Shown in pieces: positions 41,729 to 51,691 of a stretch of 64,000 nucleotides of DNA (positions are counted from its first letter, which is position 1; each line of letters starts with the position of its first letter). The notes beneath the pieces are model-generated. The model worked only from the letters and a program-made list of their open reading frames with translations, made no database searches and was not told where the DNA came from. The position numbers and the translations under genes are program-made. The DNA is from Arthrobacter_E sp041360795. GTDB taxonomy: Bacteria; Actinomycetota; Actinomycetes; Actinomycetales; Micrococcaceae. The DNA lies in contig NZ_JBFUPW010000001.1 in assembly GCF_041360795.1 (NCBI RefSeq), forward strand, positions 1,550,001-1,614,000. The letters run 5' to 3'.

Positions 41729-43285
41729 ATGCCAACACGTGAACCTGGCGCCCAGAACGGCGGTCTCCGGAACCCCTTGCGGGATCCGCGGGACCGCCGT
41801 CTGAGCCGGATTGCCGGTCCGTCCTCCCTTGTCCTCTTCGGTGTCACGGGTGACCTCGCCCGTAAGAAGCTCATGCCGGCCGTGTACGACCTGGCCAACC
41901 GTGGGCTCCTCCCTCCCAGCTTCGCCCTGGTGGGCTTCGCCCGCCGCCAGTGGGAGAACGAGGACTTTGCCGCCGAGGTCCTCGAATCCGTCAAGCAGCA
42001 CTGCCGCACGCCCTTCGATCAGCGGGTCTGGGACCAGCTGTCGCTCGGCATCCGCTTCGTGCAGGGTGAATTCGACGACGACGAGGCCTTCGAACGTCTC
42101 AAGGCCACCATCGAAGAACTCGACCGGGAACGGGGCACGCGCGGCAACCACGCGTTCTACCTCTCCATCCCGCCGAAGGCCTTCGAACTCGTCTGCACCC
42201 AGCTGTCCAAGCACGGCCTGGCCCAGGCCGAGCCGGGCACCTGGCGCCGCGTCGTCATCGAGAAGCCGTTCGGCCACGACCTCGAGTCGGCCCGCGCCCT
42301 GAACGACATCGTCGAGTCCGTCTTCCCGCCGGACTCGGTGTTCCGCATCGACCACTACCTCGGCAAGGAGACCGTCCAGAACATCCTGGCGCTCCGCTTC
42401 GCCAATCAGCTCTTCGAGCCGATCTGGAACGCCAACTACGTGGACCACGTGCAGATCACCATGGCCGAGGACATCGGCACCGGTGGCCGTGCGGGCTACT
42501 ACGACGGCGTGGGCGCGGCCCGCGATGTCATCCAGAACCACCTCCTGCAGCTCCTCGCGCTGACGGCCATGGAGGAGCCCATCTCCTTCAACGCCGAAGA
42601 TCTCCGCGCGGAGAAGGAGAAGGTCCTGGCAGCCGTCAAGCTGCCGGATGACCTGTCCACGCACTCCGCCCGGGGCCAGTTCTCCGGCGGTCTGCAGGGT
42701 GGCGAGGAAGTCCTCGGCTACTTGGAGGAGGAAGGCATCCCGGCGGACTCCACCACGGAGACCTTCGCCGCGATCCGGGTGGACATCAACACCCGTCGCT
42801 GGGCCGGTGCGCCGTTCTACCTGCGCACAGGCAAGCGTCTGGGGCGACGCGTGACCGAGATCGCCGTCGTCTTCAAGAAGGCCCCGAACCTGCTGTTCCG
42901 CGAGAACGGCGACGAGGACTTCGGACAGAACGCCGTGGTGATCCGCGTCCAGCCCGATGAGGGCGCCACCATCCGCTTCGGTTCCAAGGTCCCGGGCACG
43001 CAGATGGAGGTCCGTGACGTCTCGATGGACTTCGGCTACGGCCACTCCTTCACCGAGTCCAGCCCCGAGGCGTACGAGCGCCTCATCCTGGACGTCCTGC
43101 TGGGCGAGCCGCCGCTCTTCCCGCGTCACCAGGAGGTGGAGCTGTCCTGGAAGATCCTCGATCCGTTCGAGGAGTACTGGGCCAGCCTGGAGGAACAACC
43201 CGAACCGTATGCCCCGGGCAGCTGGGGTCCGTCCTCCGCGGACGAGCTCCTGGCCCGTGACGGACGCACCTGGAGAAGGCCATGA
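41729..43285 (+). CDS. zwf: Glucose-6-phosphate 1-dehydrogenase
   Basis: 518-residue enzyme that oxidises glucose 6-phosphate to 6-phosphogluconolactone and makes NADPH. The cofactor loop is LVLFGVTGDLARKKLMPAVY, the substrate-binding signature is RIDHYLGKETVQN, and RRVVIEKPFGHDLESA is present. The full length is normal. Its last four bases overlap opcA, whose product is required for assembly or activity of this enzyme in actinobacteria and cyanobacteria. It starts 44 bp after pgi, the widest gap in the operon after tkt-tal. Confidence 0.98.
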   Translation: MPTREPGAQNGGLRNPLRDPRDRRLSRIAGPSSLVLFGVTGDLARKKLMPAVYDLANRGLLPPSFALVGFARRQWENEDFAAEVLESVKQHCRTPFDQRVWDQLSLGIRFVQGEFDDDEAFERLKATIEELDRERGTRGNHAFYLSIPPKAFELVCTQLSKHGLAQAEPGTWRRVVIEKPFGHDLESARALNDIVESVFPPDSVFRIDHYLGKETVQNILALRFANQLFEPIWNANYVDHVQITMAEDIGTGGRAGYYDGVGAARDVIQNHLLQLLALTAMEEPISFNAEDLRAEKEKVLAAVKLPDDLSTHSARGQFSGGLQGGEEVLGYLEEEGIPADSTTETFAAIRVDINTRRWAGAPFYLRTGKRLGRRVTEIAVVFKKAPNLLFRENGDEDFGQNAVVIRVQPDEGATIRFGSKVPGTQMEVRDVSMDFGYGHSFTESSPEAYERLILDVLLGEPPLFPRHQEVELSWKILDPFEEYWASLEEQPEPYAPGSWGPSSADELLARDGRTWRRP

Positions 43286-44208
43286 TCGTCGAACTTCCCA
43301 ACACCACCACCTCCAAGATCTCCAAGGAGATCACCAAGCTGCGGGAACAGGGCGGCGTCATCGCCCTCGGCCGTGTGCTCACCCTGGTGGTCCTCACCCG
43401 CAACGGACTCGAGGACGAAGCCATCCAGGCGGCCAATGAGGCCAGCCGCGAACACCCGTGCCGCATCATCGTGCTCGCGGACGCGGGCGCCGAGGAGCCG
43501 GACCGCCTGGACGCGGAGATCCGGGTCGGCGGCGACGCCGGCGCTTCCGAGGTGATCGTGCTGCGCGGCTACGGACGCCTCTCTGAGGAGAGCGAATCCC
43601 TCGTGTCCGCCCTCCTGCTGCCGGACGCCCCGATCGTCGCCTGGTGGCCGCACGGAGCCCCGGAGGACGCCTCCGGGACGTCCATCGGCCGCATCGCCCA
43701 CCGTCGCATCACCGATTCCGCGAACGAGGCGGATCCGGTGGCGGCGTTGGACAACATCCGGCGCACGTACCAGGCAGGTGACACCGACCTGGCGTGGACG
43801 CGTCTGACCAACTGGCGCATCCAGCTCGCGGCCGCCTTCGACCAGGTCGACGACACTCCCGTCACCGAGGTCGAGGTGGAGGGCGCCAGCGACTCCGCGA
43901 GCACTCTCCTGCTCGCCTCGTGGCTCGCCTTGGCCTTCGACGTCCCCGTGAGGATCATCGAGGACCCTGCCGGCACCGGCATCCGCCGCGTGCTGATCCG
44001 GCGCCCGTCCGGAGACGTCCAGCTGCACCGCCCGGGCACCACCGTGGCGGAACTGAGCCAGCCCGATCAGCCCCTGCAGCGGATCTCCCTCCCGCGCCGT
44101 GGCCTTCAGGACTGCCTCGCCGAGGAACTGCGCCGGCTGGACCCGGACGAGGTCTTCGGGGAAGTATTGACCGAAGGATTGCCTCGAATCGCGCAAAGGA
44201 GTGCCTGA
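43282..44208 (+). CDS. opcA: Glucose-6-phosphate dehydrogenase assembly protein OpcA
   Basis: 308-residue protein needed for oligomerisation or redox activation of Zwf in cyanobacteria and actinobacteria. The N-terminus NTTTSKISKEITKLREQGG and the central LPDAPIVAWWPHGAPEDASG are typical of the family. The gene starts by ATGA overlap with zwf, so production is coupled to that of its partner. It is followed directly by pgl. I see no cysteines that would support thioredoxin control here, unlike in cyanobacterial OpcA. Confidence 0.95.
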   Translation: MIVELPNTTTSKISKEITKLREQGGVIALGRVLTLVVLTRNGLEDEAIQAANEASREHPCRIIVLADAGAEEPDRLDAEIRVGGDAGASEVIVLRGYGRLSEESESLVSALLLPDAPIVAWWPHGAPEDASGTSIGRIAHRRITDSANEADPVAALDNIRRTYQAGDTDLAWTRLTNWRIQLAAAFDQVDDTPVTEVEVEGASDSASTLLLASWLALAFDVPVRIIEDPAGTGIRRVLIRRPSGDVQLHRPGTTVAELSQPDQPLQRISLPRRGLQDCLAEELRRLDPDEVFGEVLTEGLPRIAQRSA

Positions 44209-44209
44209 G

Positions 44210-45028
44210 ATGACCCACGAACCACGGGTGAGCGTCCATCCCGACTCACAGGTCCTGATGGCGGCCATCGCCGCCCGGCTGGTCACCAAACTGGTCGATG
44301 CCCAGGACCGGTTCGGGGAGGCCACGGTGGTCCTCACGGGCGGCACCGTGGGCATCGGCACGCTGCGTGCCGTCGCCGAGTCGGCGGCCGCCCCGGCCGT
44401 CAACTGGCGCCGGGTCAACTTCTGGTGGGGTGACGAGCGTTTCGTGGGCGCCGAGGACTCGGACCGCAACGCCGTCCAGGCGCACAAGGCGCTCCTGGAC
44501 CGCCTGGACCTGGATCCCGCCCGCGTGCACGTGCCGGGCTCGTCGGACGAGTTCGACTCGGTCGACGACGCCGCGGCTGACTACGCGCGCCGTCTGGCCG
44601 AGGCGGCCGCGGCCGAGCACGCCGCGGACTATTCGGATCAGCGCCCCGATGTCCCGGCGGCGCTCCCCCGTTTCGACGTCCTCCTGCTCGGCGTCGGCCC
44701 GGACGCGCACGTCGCGTCCCTCTTCCCGGAAATGGCCGGCATCCGTGAGAACGAGGCCCTCGTGGTGGGCGTCCATGACTCCCCCAAGCCGCCGCCGCAG
44801 CGGATCTCCCTGACCCTGCCCGCCATCAACACGGCGGATGAGGTCTGGATGGTCGTGGCCGGCGATGACAAGGCCGGAGCCGTCGGGCTCGCCCTGGCCG
44901 GCGCCGGCACCGTACAGGTCCCGGCTGCCGGTCCCCGGGGCCGCAACCGTACCCTGTGGCTGATCGACGAGGCCGCCGCCGCCAAGGTCCCCGAGAACCT
45001 GGTGCACAAGGAGCCCCGCGGGCTCTGA
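44210..45028 (+). CDS. pgl: 6-Phosphogluconolactonase
   Basis: 272-residue SugarP isomerase-like lactonase that opens 6-phosphogluconolactone. Diagnostic parts are VVLTGGTVGIGTLRAVAES, RVNFWWGDERFVGAEDSDRN and LLGVGPDAHVASLFPEM, with the catalytic histidine of the last motif. The start is the ATG at 44210, just one base after the opcA stop; a GTG at 44201 is also in frame. It closes the pentose-phosphate operon and is followed by a 17-bp terminator stem. Confidence 0.97.
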   Translation: MTHEPRVSVHPDSQVLMAAIAARLVTKLVDAQDRFGEATVVLTGGTVGIGTLRAVAESAAAPAVNWRRVNFWWGDERFVGAEDSDRNAVQAHKALLDRLDLDPARVHVPGSSDEFDSVDDAAADYARRLAEAAAAEHAADYSDQRPDVPAALPRFDVLLLGVGPDAHVASLFPEMAGIRENEALVVGVHDSPKPPPQRISLTLPAINTADEVWMVVAGDDKAGAVGLALAGAGTVQVPAAGPRGRNRTLWLIDEAAAAKVPENLVHKEPRGL

Positions 45029-45058
45029 CGCACGGCGGAGACGTACAGCAGAGACGAA

Positions 45059-45094
45059 CGAAGGGTTGGTGAGCCGTGGCTCACCAACCCTTCG
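45059..45094 (+). terminator. Terminator of the tkt-pgl operon
   Basis: A 17-bp perfect stem, left arm 45059-45075 (CGAAGGGTTGGTGAGCC), 2-nt loop, right arm 45078-45094, followed by TCATTT. It lies 30 bp after pgl. Confidence 0.85.
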
Positions 45095-45152
45095 TCATTT
45101 CCGTGTCCGGGCGGCAGCAGACCTCCGTGAATGAGAAGTGCCTTAAACGACG

Positions 45153-45181
45153 AAGGCCCCCGGCGCTATGCCGGGGGCCTT
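45153..45181 (-). terminator. Terminator of the gap-pgk-tpiA-secG genes
   Basis: A 12-bp perfect stem, AAGGCCCCCGGC (45153-45164) and GCCGGGGGCCTT (45170-45181), with a 5-nt loop. It sits 18 bp after the secG stop on the minus strand, back to back with the pgl terminator. Confidence 0.85.
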
Positions 45182-45199
45182 CCGAGTCGCTGCAGCCGA

Positions 45200-45454
45200 T
45201 CAGCTGGCAGCGCCGTTGAACTTCATGATCAGGCCCAGGCCGATGATCACCACGGCCCAGGTCACGCCCAGGATCACCGTGAAGCGGTTGAGGTTCCGCT
45301 CGGCGACACCGGAAGAGTTCAGGCCGGAAGTCATACCGCCGCCGAACATGTCGGACAGACCGCCACCGCGGCCCTTGTGCAGGAGGATCAGGAGAGTGAG
45401 GAGGAAGCTCGTCACTCCCAGGAGGATCTGCAGGATGACTTGGAGAACGCCCAC
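45200..45454 (-). CDS. secG: SecG preprotein translocase subunit
   Basis: 84-residue small membrane component of the SecYEG channel. Two helices are visible, VILQILLGVTSFLLTLLILL and FTVILGVTWAVVIIGLGLIM, joined by the conserved loop HKGRGGGLSDMFGGGM. Translation starts at the GTG at 45454 with AAAGG just upstream; the longer open frame lacks homology and would overlap tpiA. It is the last gene of the gap-pgk-tpiA-secG run, as in most actinobacteria. Confidence 0.95.
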   Translation of the reverse strand: MGVLQVILQILLGVTSFLLTLLILLHKGRGGGLSDMFGGGMTSGLNSSGVAERNLNRFTVILGVTWAVVIIGLGLIMKFNGAAS

Positions 45455-45494
45455 AACGGCCTTTCTGCGTCGATGAGGTGAGGAACGCTGCCGG

Positions 45495-46295
45495 CTAGGC
45501 GCCGGCGTGCTCCTCGAACCTGACAATGTTAGCAAACTCAGCTGCATCCAGGCTGGCACCGCCGACCAACACGCCGTCGACGTCGGCCTGGCCCAGGATC
45601 GCGGCGGCGTTGGCGGCCTTCACCGAACCGCCGTACAGCAGGCGGGTCTTCGCAGCCACCTCCGCGCCGAAGAGCTCGGTGAGTTCGGCGCGGATCGCCT
45701 GGCACATCTCCTGAGCATCCTCGGGGCCGGCGACCTCACCGGTGCCGATGGCCCAGACGGGCTCGTACGCGACCACGAGTTCGGCGGCCTGCTCGGCGCT
45801 GAGACCCGCGACGTCGGCGCGGAGCTGCGTCAGCGTGTGCTCGACGTGCGTGCCGGCCTGACGGATCTCGAGCCCTTCGCCCACGCAGAGCACCGGCACG
45901 AGCGAGTGACGGTAGGCGGCCTGCACCTTGGCGTTGAGGACCTCGTCGCTCTCGCCGTGGATGGTGCGGCGCTCACTGTGGCCCACCAGGACGTAGCGGC
46001 AGCCCAGCTTGTTCAGGAAGTCACCGGAGATGTCGCCGGTGTAGGCGCCCGAGTCGTACTGCGAGAGGTCCTGGCCACCGTACGCGATGTCCAGGTCATC
46101 GCCCTGCACCAGGGTCTGGACGCCGCGCAGATCGGTGAACGGCGGGAACACGGCCACCTCGACACGCTGGTAGTCGTGCTTCTTGTCCTCCAGGGTCCAG
46201 GCCAGCTTCTGCAGGAGCGCGATGCCCTGCAGGTGGTCCATGTTCATCTTCCAGTTGCCGGCGATGAGCGGCGTGCGCTCGGGGGTGGTGGTCAC
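45495..46295 (-). CDS. tpiA: Triosephosphate isomerase
   Basis: 266-residue TIM-barrel enzyme converting dihydroxyacetone phosphate and glyceraldehyde 3-phosphate. The electrophile histidine lies in YVLVGHSERRTIHGE, and the catalytic glutamate in VVAYEPVWAIGTGEVAGPED. The phosphate-binding YGGSVKAANAAAILGQADVDG is complete. A 13-bp hairpin separates it from the upstream pgk gene, which could reduce read-through into tpiA and secG. It is followed by secG after 40 bp. Confidence 0.98.
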   Translation of the reverse strand: MTTTPERTPLIAGNWKMNMDHLQGIALLQKLAWTLEDKKHDYQRVEVAVFPPFTDLRGVQTLVQGDDLDIAYGGQDLSQYDSGAYTGDISGDFLNKLGCRYVLVGHSERRTIHGESDEVLNAKVQAAYRHSLVPVLCVGEGLEIRQAGTHVEHTLTQLRADVAGLSAEQAAELVVAYEPVWAIGTGEVAGPEDAQEMCQAIRAELTELFGAEVAAKTRLLYGGSVKAANAAAILGQADVDGVLVGGASLDAAEFANIVRFEEHAGA

Positions 46296-46337
46296 AATGG
46301 CCTCCGTGACTGTCGAGGGGATGAAGTGGGTGGGACG

Positions 46338-46370
46338 GGAAAGGCCGCGGCTCGGCGCCGCGGCCTTTCC
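46338..46370 (-). terminator. Intercistronic hairpin between pgk and tpiA
   Basis: A 13-bp perfect stem, GGAAAGGCCGCGG (46338-46350) and CCGCGGCCTTTCC (46358-46370), with a 7-nt loop, lies between the pgk stop and the tpiA start on the same strand. It may attenuate transcription or protect the 3' end of the pgk message. Confidence 0.65.
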
Positions 46371-46376
46371 GGTTCC

Positions 46377-47603
46377 TCAGCGGTCCAGAACGCTCAGACC
46401 GGGAAGTTCCTTGCCTTCAAGGTACTCCAGGCTCGCGCCGCCACCGGTGGAGATGTGGCCGAACTGTTCGTCGGCGAAGCCGAGGGTGCGGACGGCCGCG
46501 GCGGAGTCGCCACCGCCGACCACCGTGAAGCCGTCGGTCTCCGTGAGGGCCTGGGCGATCGCCCGGGTGCCCTGAGAGAACGCCTCGAACTCGAAGACGC
46601 CCATGGGACCGTTCCAGAAGACCGTCTTGGCGCCGCGGATGTGCTCGGCGAAAGCAGCCGCGGTGTCCGGTCCGATGTCCAGGCCGATGCCGGAGGCGCC
46701 GAACGCGCTCTCCTCGATGGCACTCGCGGGAACGACCTCATGCTCGGCGTCCGCGGCGAAGCGGCTCGCGACCACGACGTCGGTCGGCACCACGAAGCGG
46801 CTGCCTGCGGCTTCGGCGCGGGCCAGGTAGTCCTGGACCACCGGGATCTGATCCTCCTCCAGAAGGCTGGATCCGACCTTGTGCCCCGCTGCGGCCAGGA
46901 AGGTGAACAGCATGCCGCCACCCACCAGGAGCGTGTCCGCCTTGCCGATGAGGTTGTCGATGACCGCCAGCTTGTCGGAGACCTTGGAACCGCCCAGGAC
47001 CACCACGTAGGGGCGCTCCGGGGAAGCGGTCAGCTTCTGCAGGACGTCCACCTCGGTCTTGACCAGGTCACCCTGGTAGGACGGGAGGATCGTGGCGATG
47101 TCATAGACGCTGGCGTGCTTGCGGTGCACGGCGCCGAAGGCATCGTCCACGTACGCGCCGTTCTCGCCGGTCAGCGCGGCGAGTTCAGCCGCGAAGGCCT
47201 GGCGCTCGGCGTCGTCCTTGCTGGTCTCGCGCGGATCGAAGCGCACGTTCTCCAGCACCAGGACCTCGCCGTCCGCGAGCTTCGCGGACAGGTCCTGCGC
47301 CGAAGCGCCCACGGTGTCCGCGGCGAGGCTGACCGGGAAGCCGGCCAGTTCGGCCAGACGGTCCGCCGCCGGCTTGAGGGAGTACTTCTCCTCGGGGGCG
47401 CCCTTGGGGCGTCCGAGGTGAGCGGAGACGAGGACGCGGGCGCCGCCGTCGACCAGCTTCTGAAGGACCGGGAGAGAGGCGCGGATGCGGCCGTCGTCTG
47501 TCACTGAAGAGCCGTCGAGCGGCACGTTCAGGTCACTTCGGACCAGAACGTGCCGCCCGCGGACACCTTCAGCGAGGAGCTCGTTGAGGGTGTGAGACGT
47601 CAT
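46377..47603 (-). CDS. pgk: Phosphoglycerate kinase
   Basis: 408-residue glycolytic kinase making ATP from 1,3-bisphosphoglycerate. Signature parts are VLVRSDLNVPLDGSSVTDDG near the N-terminus, LVSAHLGRPKGAPEEKYSLK, YVVVLGGSKVSDKLAVIDNL in the middle and VFWNGPMGVFEFEAF followed by VVGGGDSAAAVRTLG in the nucleotide domain. It begins 10 bp after gap, so both share a transcript. Length is typical. A hairpin follows its stop. Confidence 0.98.
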   Translation of the reverse strand: MTSHTLNELLAEGVRGRHVLVRSDLNVPLDGSSVTDDGRIRASLPVLQKLVDGGARVLVSAHLGRPKGAPEEKYSLKPAADRLAELAGFPVSLAADTVGASAQDLSAKLADGEVLVLENVRFDPRETSKDDAERQAFAAELAALTGENGAYVDDAFGAVHRKHASVYDIATILPSYQGDLVKTEVDVLQKLTASPERPYVVVLGGSKVSDKLAVIDNLIGKADTLLVGGGMLFTFLAAAGHKVGSSLLEEDQIPVVQDYLARAEAAGSRFVVPTDVVVASRFAADAEHEVVPASAIEESAFGASGIGLDIGPDTAAAFAEHIRGAKTVFWNGPMGVFEFEAFSQGTRAIAQALTETDGFTVVGGGDSAAAVRTLGFADEQFGHISTGGGASLEYLEGKELPGLSVLDR

Positions 47604-47613
47604 GATTTAGAGC

Positions 47614-48624
<1,011 letters not shown>

Positions 48625-48855
48625 TGTGCAATCTCCTTCATGCGCCACGACGACGCACGTATCGAGTCGGACCAGGTCCGACATACAGACCCCGCACGCC
48701 ATTGGGCAGAGAGAATTACCGTTGTGAAAGGACTCGCAGCCACGTTGCTGAAGGCACGAGGCCTTCCGTGATCTATCTTACGTTTAATGCGGGCGTCCGG
48801 GGCAAGTGACCGCGCGGGGCGAGCGGCAAAAGTGAGCTATATTACGGCACGGAAA

Positions 48856-48883
48856 AGCCCCGCCCGGCAGGCCGGACGGGGCT
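48856..48883 (-). terminator. Terminator of sodA
   Basis: A 13-bp stem with one mismatch, 48856-48868 and 48871-48883 (AGCCCCGCCCGGC against GCCGGACGGGGCT). On the minus strand it is followed by TTTTCC. It lies 15 bp after the sodA stop. Confidence 0.75.
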
Positions 48884-48898
48884 CGATTTCCAGGGTGA

Positions 48899-49525
48899 TC
48901 AGGACAGGGTGATCAGCTTGGAGGCGCCGTTGCGGGCCGCCTCGAAGCGCTCGGCCACATCGGCCCAGTTCACGATGTTCCAGAACGCCTTGACGTAGTC
49001 GGCCTTGACGTTCACGTAGTCCAGGTAGAAGGCGTGCTCCCACATGTCGAGCATGAGCAGCGGGGTGGTGCCGACGGCGACGTTGCCCTGCTGATCGTAG
49101 AGCTGCTCGATGAGCAGGTTGCCGCCGATGGGCTCGTAGGCGAGGAAGGCCCAGCCGGAACCCTGCAGCGCGAGAGCCGCAGCGGTGAACTGCGCACGGA
49201 AGGCGTCGAAGGAGCCGAAGGCGTCATCGATCGCGGCGGCCAGCTCACCTTCGGGCTTGTCGCCTCCGTCCGGGGAGAGGTTCTTCCAGAACACGGAGTG
49301 GTTGGTGTGGCCACCGGTGTGGAACGCCAGATCCTTGGAGAGTCGGTTGATGTTGGCGAAGTCGTTCTTTTCACGGGCTTCGGCGAGACCGGCCAGTGCG
49401 GCATTGGCGCCGGCGACGTAGGCAGCGTGGTGCTTGTCGTGGTGCAGCTCCATGATGCGAGCCGAGATGTACGGCTCGAGCGCCGCGTAGTCGTAGCCCA
49501 GTTCCGGGAGTACGTACTCAGACAC
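48899..49525 (-). CDS. sodA: Superoxide dismutase (Fe/Mn family)
   Basis: 208-residue enzyme that converts superoxide to peroxide and oxygen. Metal ligands are visible in MELHHDKHHAAYV (first histidine), HTGGHTNHSVFWKNLSP (second) and LLMLDMWEHAFYLDYVNVK (aspartate and third histidine). The Gly-Gly of HTGGHTNH and the DMWEHAFY context favour the Mn or cambialistic type, but this is not certain. The start is the GTG at 49525 with GGAGGA upstream. It sits alone between gap and whiA with its own terminator. Confidence 0.97.
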   Translation of the reverse strand: MSEYVLPELGYDYAALEPYISARIMELHHDKHHAAYVAGANAALAGLAEAREKNDFANINRLSKDLAFHTGGHTNHSVFWKNLSPDGGDKPEGELAAAIDDAFGSFDAFRAQFTAAALALQGSGWAFLAYEPIGGNLLIEQLYDQQGNVAVGTTPLLMLDMWEHAFYLDYVNVKADYVKAFWNIVNWADVAERFEAARNGASKLITLS

Positions 49526-49685
49526 TGATTCCTCCAAACGTTAGGACACGGGTCCTTGTGTTGACTTGTTGTCAATCCGGGAATCGCTCCCCGGAAATCT
49601 GTGAGGCATGGCCCCTGGCTGGCACAACACCGCGACCGGCCCGGGCATTCCACGCACTACTTCATGTGACGACCAGGGCTTTTGT

Positions 49686-50666
49686 CTATTCGTCCAGCAT
49701 CTCGGCTGTCACATTCGCCTCCGTACTCGGGATGCCGAGTTCGGCGGCACGCTTGTCCGCCATGGCCAGCAGACGCCTGATGCGCCCCGCGATCGCGTCC
49801 TTCGTCATGGGCGGGTCGGCCAGCCGGCCGAGCTCGTCGAGGCTCGCGTTCTTGTGGGCCACCCTCAATTCACCAGCGTACTTGAGGTGGTCCGGCACGT
49901 CTTCCCCCAGGATGTGGAGGGCGCGCTCCACGCGCGCGCCGGCGGCGACGGCGGCCTGCGCCGAGCGGCGGAGGTTGGCGTCATCGAAGTTCGCCAGGCG
50001 GTTCGCGGTGGCACGCACCTCCTTGCGCATGCGGCGCTCCTCCCAGACCATGAGGGCGTCGTGCGCGCCCATGCGGGTGAGCAGCGCGGCGATGGTGTCG
50101 CCGTCGCGGATCACGACGCGGTCCACGCCGCGCACCTCACGCGCCTTCGCGGCCAGGCCCAGCCGGCGGGCGGAGCCCACCAGGGCCAGGGCGGCCTCCG
50201 GTCCGGGGCAGGTGATCTCGAGAGCGGAGGACCGGCCCGGTTCGGTCAGGGAGCCGTGGGCCAGGAAGGCGCCGCGCCAGACGGCTTCGGCATCCGCCGC
50301 TGAGCCGTTCACGACGACGGGCGGCAGCCCCCGCACGGGGCGCCCGCGGGAGTCCAGCAGCCCGGTCTGGCGGGCCAGCGACTCACCGTCCACGACCACG
50401 CGCACGACGTACCGCGAGCCCCGCCGCAGGCCGCCCCCGGACACCACGATGATCTCGCTCTGATGGCCGTACACCTCGAAGATGGCGGCCCGGAGCCGGC
50501 GCGCGGTGGCGGCGAGGTCCACTTCAGCCTCGATCACGATCCTGCCGGAGATGATGTGCAGTCCCCCGGCGAAGCGCAGCAGAGCGGACACCTCGGCCTT
50601 GCGTTCCGAGACCTTCTTCACGTCCAGCCGGGACAGTTCTTCCTTGACGGATGCAGTCAGCGCCAC
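49686..50666 (-). CDS. whiA: WhiA, sporulation/cell-division regulator
   Basis: 326-residue DNA-binding protein with an N-terminal LAGLIDADG homing-endonuclease-like fold (SALLRFAGGLHIISGRIVIE, then FEVYGHQSEI and AFLAHGSLTEPGRSSALEIT) and a C-terminal HTH (SLDELGRLADPPMTKDAIAG). In Streptomyces it activates sporulation septation with WhiB, and in non-sporulating actinobacteria it affects cell division. The start is the GTG at 50666 after GGAG. It follows yvcK by 8 bp in the uvrC-rapZ-yvcK-whiA run. Confidence 0.96.
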   Translation of the reverse strand: MALTASVKEELSRLDVKKVSERKAEVSALLRFAGGLHIISGRIVIEAEVDLAATARRLRAAIFEVYGHQSEIIVVSGGGLRRGSRYVVRVVVDGESLARQTGLLDSRGRPVRGLPPVVVNGSAADAEAVWRGAFLAHGSLTEPGRSSALEITCPGPEAALALVGSARRLGLAAKAREVRGVDRVVIRDGDTIAALLTRMGAHDALMVWEERRMRKEVRATANRLANFDDANLRRSAQAAVAAGARVERALHILGEDVPDHLKYAGELRVAHKNASLDELGRLADPPMTKDAIAGRIRRLLAMADKRAAELGIPSTEANVTAEMLDE

Positions 50667-50674
50667 ACGTGCTC

Positions 50675-51691
50675 CTATTTCCTGTTGAAAACTTCGTGAT
50701 AGGCGGTGGCCAGCCGCAGCGGGTCGTGCACCGCGGCGGAGCGCGGGCTCCGGACGGTGGCCAGATGGACTTCTGCTCCCAGGCGGCCGGCCTCGGCGGC
50801 GAACTCCTCGCGGTCGCCCACGGAATCCGGATCCGCGATGACCACGTCGAAACCGACCTCCGGGGCGTATTCGCGCAGCACGCGCAGGTGATCGGCGGCG
50901 CTCATGCCCACCGTCTCCTTGGTCTCGGTGGTCAGGTTCATGGCCAGGGCCCGCCGCGCCGGCGTGCTCGCCAGCGCCGAACGCATCTCCGGCAGCAGCA
51001 GATGCGGCAGCACCGAGGTGTACCAGGACCCCGGTCCGAGAACCACCCAGTCCGCGAGTTCGATCGCGCTCAGGGCCTCCGCGCAGGCTGGAGCGTCCTG
51101 CGGGATGAGCCGGACGTTCTCCAGCTCCCCCGCGACGGCGCACTGGGCCTGACCGCGGATGGTGCGCGAGCCGGTCTCGCCGTCCACTCCCGGGATCTTC
51201 GCCTCCCCCTCGATGGTCAGCGGGACGGTGGACATCGGCAGAACCTGTCCGCGTGCGCCCAGCAATGCTCCGGCCCACTTGAGACCGTCCACAGGATTAC
51301 CCAGGAGCTCCCAGAGCGTGATGATGAGGAGATTGCCCATGGCATGCTCGTCGAGGGCGCCGCTGCCCCCGGGGCGGCCCCGGAACCGGTGCTGCATGAC
51401 GTCACGCCACGTGCGTCCCCAGTCGGTGTCGTCGCAGAGCGCCGCCAGCGCCATGCGGAGGTCGCCGGGCGGGAGGACGCCGAAGTCCTGGCGCAGACGG
51501 CCGGAGGAACCGCCGTCGTCGGCCACGGTCACGACCGCCGTCAGCGACGTGGTGAGCAGGCGCAGCGCGCTCAGGGTGGCGGACAGCCCGTGGCCGCCAC
51601 CCAGGGCGACCACGGCGGGACCGGCGCCATCCTGAGCTGCGGCGCGGCCACCCGGCGGGACCAGCGGAAGCTGGCCGGTGAAGATCGTCAC
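50675..51691 (-). CDS. yvcK: YvcK/CuvA family gluconeogenesis factor
   Basis: 338-residue CofD-like protein that binds UDP-sugars and is needed for growth on gluconeogenic carbon and for cell-wall regulation (CuvA in mycobacteria). The nucleotide-binding start is VVALGGGHGLSATLSALRLL, followed by VVTVADDGGSSGRLRQDFGV and PPGDLRMALAALCDD. The VVLGPGSWYTSVLPHLLLP segment is conserved. The GTG at 51691 overlaps the rapZ stop by one base (TAGTG). It presumably shares transcription with rapZ and whiA. Confidence 0.95.
   Translation of the reverse strand: MTIFTGQLPLVPPGGRAAAQDGAGPAVVALGGGHGLSATLSALRLLTTSLTAVVTVADDGGSSGRLRQDFGVLPPGDLRMALAALCDDTDWGRTWRDVMQHRFRGRPGGSGALDEHAMGNLLIITLWELLGNPVDGLKWAGALLGARGQVLPMSTVPLTIEGEAKIPGVDGETGSRTIRGQAQCAVAGELENVRLIPQDAPACAEALSAIELADWVVLGPGSWYTSVLPHLLLPEMRSALASTPARRALAMNLTTETKETVGMSAADHLRVLREYAPEVGFDVVIADPDSVGDREEFAAEAGRLGAEVHLATVRSPRSAAVHDPLRLATAYHEVFNRK

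Noticed and set aside
45507..47507. A 666-codon plus-strand open frame antisense to tpiA and pgk
   Set aside because: Same reason: third-position GC bias keeps the antisense frame open, and there is no domain evidence.
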